From: RGIG3102 sp964525015
GTDB taxonomy: Bacteria > Bacillota > Clostridia > Oscillospirales > Ruminococcaceae
DNA length: 64,000 bases
NCBI GenBank assembly: GCA_964525015.1
Contig: CAZGFY010000005.1
Location: 32,304 to 96,303 of the forward strand
Direction: 5' to 3'
Each line of letters begins with the position of its first letter. Positions within the stretch are counted from its first letter, which is position 1. The notes beneath the pieces were generated by a model. It worked only from the letters and a program-made list of their open reading frames with translations, was not told the DNA's origin and did not search any database. The translations under genes and the position numbers were made by a program. Below, in pieces: positions 61,716 to 64,000 of this stretch.

Positions 61716-62528
61716 CTAAAAATCCCTGCTTTTTAAAATTGCAAGGCTTGATTTTCTGCTTTTTTCACCTAAGAAAATTTTTGATACATTATCAAAAGCT
61801 TCTGTTTTAGATGTTGCAAAAAATTCTGCATTTCCTTTTTCATTATCCATTTTTAAAAGATTTTTTTCCTTTAAAATATTTTTAATCTCTTTTGCGAGCT
61901 CCTGTCCCGAATTAACAAGGCTAATTTCATCTCCTAAAATTTTGCTTATCGTTTCTTTTATAATAGGAAAATGTGTGCAACCTAAAATCAATACATCAGG
62001 CGAAAACTCTTTAACCTTTTGTAAGTATTCATTTGCTTTTTTATTTATAATATCATCATTTATATGCCCTTTTTCAATAAGGGTTACAAAGTCTGGGCAG
62101 GCTACTGATAAAACTTCTATTTTACTATCAATATCCTTTATCCTATTATCAAAAACCTTAGAGTTCACCGTTGAGTTAGTTGCTATTATAGCTATTTTTT
62201 TCTTTTTAGTCAAACTAATTGCTTTTTTTACTGTTGGGTTTATTAAATCTATATATATAGTTTTTAAATTTTCAATCTCATTTTCATTAACATTTGAAGA
62301 AATAGTCCCACAAGCCGCTGCAATTATTTTAACATCTTTTGCGTTTAAAAAGTCAATATCATTTATTGTGTATTTAATTATAGTTTTTTTCGTGTTAACT
62401 CCGTATGGCATTCTTTTAGTATCACCAAGATAAACTATATCTTCATTTTCTAAAATTTCTAAAAGCTCTTTAACGCAGGTTAGCCCGCCAACGCCAGAAT
62501 CAAAAACACCAATTGCCTTATTTTGCAT
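61716..62528 (-). CDS. murI: Glutamate racemase
   Basis: Makes D-glutamate for peptidoglycan. From ATG at 62528 it has 270 residues. The two catalytic cysteines are Cys73 (AACGTISS) and Cys184 (GCTHFP), with GVFDSGVGGLT at the N-terminus (Asp10). The first site has Gly after Cys where many enzymes have Asn; the same C-G-T form is familiar from other clostridia. It is 40 bp after ddl, another peptidoglycan precursor gene, which suggests shared expression. Confidence 0.95.
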   Translation of the reverse strand: MQNKAIGVFDSGVGGLTCVKELLEILENEDIVYLGDTKRMPYGVNTKKTIIKYTINDIDFLNAKDVKIIAAACGTISSNVNENEIENLKTIYIDLINPTVKKAISLTKKKKIAIIATNSTVNSKVFDNRIKDIDSKIEVLSVACPDFVTLIEKGHINDDIINKKANEYLQKVKEFSPDVLILGCTHFPIIKETISKILGDEISLVNSGQELAKEIKNILKEKNLLKMDNEKGNAEFFATSKTEAFDNVSKIFLGEKSRKSSLAILKSRDF

Positions 62529-62568
62529 TATTAAAACCATTCCTTTCTAATTTAAGCTTAAATTAGAT

Positions 62569-63630
62569 TTATTTTAATGCAAGCTGAATTATCCCATCAA
62601 CAAGCTGGGAATAGCTCATATTTTCATTGTGCATCATCATTTTAGGATACATACTGATATTAGTAAACCCTGGCAAAGTGTTCACTTCATTTAATAGAAT
62701 TTCGCCCTTTTCATCAACAAAGAAATCAACTCTTGATAGTCCTTTACAATCAAGTGCTGTAAATGCTAGTTTTGCTATTTCTCTAATTTCATCCCTTGTT
62801 TTTTCATCTATTAAAGCTGGGATATAGCTTTTTGAATTACCTAATATGTATTTATCTTCATAATCATAAAACTCGCAACTTGCCCCTATTTCACCAACTT
62901 CACTAACATATAAATCAGGACGATTACCAAAAACAGCACATTCAACTTCGTGCCCTTTTACAAATTCTTCAAAAATAACCTTGTCATCGTGAGCTAGTGC
63001 TATATTAATTGCTTGATGCAGTTCTTCCTTATTATTTGCTTTACTAATTCCAACAGAAGAGCCTGATTTAGACGGCTTTACAAATATAGGATATTTTAAA
63101 GTTTTTTCTAATCTTTTTTCTATCTCTTCAAGATTTTCTTTTTCATAATCGTGCATAAAATCCCATTTTGCCCTTTTAATATTATGCCAATCTAAAATTT
63201 TATTTGTGAACACTTTATCCATACAAACACTGCTAGAAAGCACTTCGCACCCACAATAAGGAATTCCAGAAAGCTCTAGTAAACCTTGAATTGTGCCATC
63301 TTCGCCATTTTTTCCGTGTAAAACTGGAAGAATAACATCGATTTTTTCAATAATAATCTCTTTACCTTCCATTTTTATAAGCCCCTTAGTTGCAGCATCT
63401 GGGCTAATCATACAAGGAACGCAATCAGGGTGTTCATGCCAAGAGTTATTTAAAATTTCATCGCTAACTCCTGGAAAAAACAGCCATCTACCCTTTTTAG
63501 TTATCCCAACTTTTACAACATCGTATTTATCTTTTGGTATATTATCCACAACACTTTTTGCGCTCATTAAACTAACATCATGCTCATTTGAAACCCCACC
63601 AAATAAAACGCAAACTTTAATTTTAGCCAT
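62569..63630 (-). CDS. ddl: D-alanine--D-alanine ligase
   Basis: Joins two D-alanines for the peptidoglycan stem peptide with ATP. The 353 residues are the ATP-grasp type: VLFGGVSNEHDVSLMSAKS at the N-terminus, HGKNGEDGTIQGLLE, FVKPSKSGSSVGISK in the ATP site, and LSRVDFFVDEKGEILLNEVNTLPGFT with the metal ligands (partly shown). Serine and tyrosine residues that decide D-Ala over D-Lac specificity lie around EGDGTIQ and need alignment to judge. First gene of the operon, behind a structured leader of about 190 nt. Confidence 0.96.
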   Translation of the reverse strand: MAKIKVCVLFGGVSNEHDVSLMSAKSVVDNIPKDKYDVVKVGITKKGRWLFFPGVSDEILNNSWHEHPDCVPCMISPDAATKGLIKMEGKEIIIEKIDVILPVLHGKNGEDGTIQGLLELSGIPYCGCEVLSSSVCMDKVFTNKILDWHNIKRAKWDFMHDYEKENLEEIEKRLEKTLKYPIFVKPSKSGSSVGISKANNKEELHQAINIALAHDDKVIFEEFVKGHEVECAVFGNRPDLYVSEVGEIGASCEFYDYEDKYILGNSKSYIPALIDEKTRDEIREIAKLAFTALDCKGLSRVDFFVDEKGEILLNEVNTLPGFTNISMYPKMMMHNENMSYSQLVDGIIQLALK

Positions 63631-63727
63631 ACAGCCCTCCTAGAATATATATTTTTTTAAGCTTATTGTAAATTCGCAAATAATAATAAGCTATTAATTT
63701 AACAATATTAATAATCTTCGTTATTTT

Positions 63728-63786
63728 AGTTTTCAGTGTTTGATTTATCAAACTGCGTGCAATCCATCAAGCACGCAAGGAAAACT
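63728..63786 (-). ncRNA. Structured leader of ddl (three-way-junction-like)
   Basis: Seen directly: GAAAACT (63780-63786) and AGTTTTC (63728-63734) can close a stem around two perfect hairpins, GCACGCA/TGCGTGC (63771-63777 with 63754-63760) and TCAAAC/GTTTGA (63748-63753 with 63738-63743). All four are adjacent with almost no spare bases. This looks like a compact RNA in the leader of a peptidoglycan operon. No T-box motif, U-rich terminator or known riboswitch consensus was seen. Confidence 0.5.
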
Positions 63787-63832
63787 TCGATTTATATTAT
63801 CGCAATATAATATAATATAAATTATACTTATA

Positions 63833-63862
63833 ATAATAGTATAATATTCAAATAAAAGTCAA
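63833..63862 (-). promoter_or_regulatory. Promoter of the ddl operon
   Basis: TTGACT and TATTAT with an 18-bp spacer on the minus strand. The leader to ddl would be near 195 nt. Confidence 0.6.
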
Positions 63863-63932
63863 GTGAATTCACTCTTTACATAACATTAATTATATATTCA
63901 CATTTTTTACCATAAAAGAATGTGTTTTAGTA

Positions 63933-63961
63933 TTGACTTAACCCTCATTTTATGTTATATT
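63933..63961 (+). promoter_or_regulatory. Promoter at the right edge, pointing out of the window
   Basis: TTGACT and TATATT with a 17-bp spacer on the plus strand. An ATG occurs at 63992, but only three codons are visible, so no gene is called. The rest of 63631-64000 holds only the ddl leader and promoter. Confidence 0.6.
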
Positions 63962-64000
63962 AATTGTACCTCTATCGCAGGTCGTTTTTTTATGCAAAAA

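Noticed and set aside
63631..63830. T-box or known riboswitch before ddl
   Set aside because: There is no GGTGG core and no U-rich terminator, and no consensus I know matches. It is kept only as an unclassified structured leader.
1..64000. Insertion sequences, prophage, CRISPR arrays, rRNA or tRNA genes
   Set aside because: I saw no transposase or integrase motifs, no regular spacer array, and no rRNA or tRNA-like sequence while reading the gaps. Short or divergent cases could be missed without a search.

Overview
The window reads as a chromosome segment of a low-GC (about 30% by eye), Gram-positive, anaerobic-type clostridial Firmicute (Bacillota). The evidence is PyrK paired with a class 1B PyrD, a T-box leader on aspS, AGGAGG-type ribosome sites, TTGACA/TATAAT-like promoters, many hairpin-plus-U terminators, and a SpoIIQ-like peptidase that hints at endospore formation. 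I cannot name a genus. I saw no rRNA, tRNA, insertion sequence, prophage or CRISPR array. Nearly all of the window is ordinary chromosomal coding sequence, mostly on the minus strand.

Layout. 1-4 kb: the start of a VanZ-like gene, a glyoxalase-like protein, and an APC permease with a PatB/MalY-type lyase facing a LysR regulator across overlapping promoters. 5-15 kb: the complete UMP pathway, read pyrB-pyrC-carA-carB-pyrK-pyrD-pyrF-pyrE on the minus strand, with a two-copy structured element between carB and pyrK. 15-20 kb: ung, glpP, yaaA, a GNAT gene, a phosphodiesterase, rsmI and a tRNA1(Val) methyltransferase. 20-25 kb: rpe, then a compact operon of RnfD-, RnfE- and RnfA-like membrane proteins plus an anchored glycosidase-like protein. 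25-31 kb: a membrane protein, YfhO, DinB, a 58-residue membrane protein and the QmcA/NfeD pair. 32-38 kb (plus strand): an M23 peptidase, TrxB, a glycosidase-like protein and a large repeat-containing surface protein. 38-48 kb (minus): two membrane or unknown proteins, an aldo/keto reductase, a polysaccharide synthesis and export cluster (two bidomain GT2 enzymes, ABC exporter, RfbC), and a SpoIIQ-like peptidase. 48-59 kb: a LURP-one-like protein, aspS with its T-box, DUF1294, YitT, a WbpG-like amidotransferase, an EAL phosphodiesterase, a DUF6056-like protein and a MATE pump. 59-64 kb: ddl-murI-DUF1934-argS behind a long structured leader.

Most noteworthy are (1) the Rnf-like D-E-A trio, which lacks the B, C and G partners and the four cysteines that hold the membrane iron-sulfur cluster, and whose D subunit carries a long basic repeat tail; (2) the tandem carB-pyrK element, with a nearly identical 29-nt block and hairpins whose sequences differ but still pair; and (3) the three-way-junction-like leader of ddl. 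All family assignments are from reading translated sequence; no search or folding program was run.
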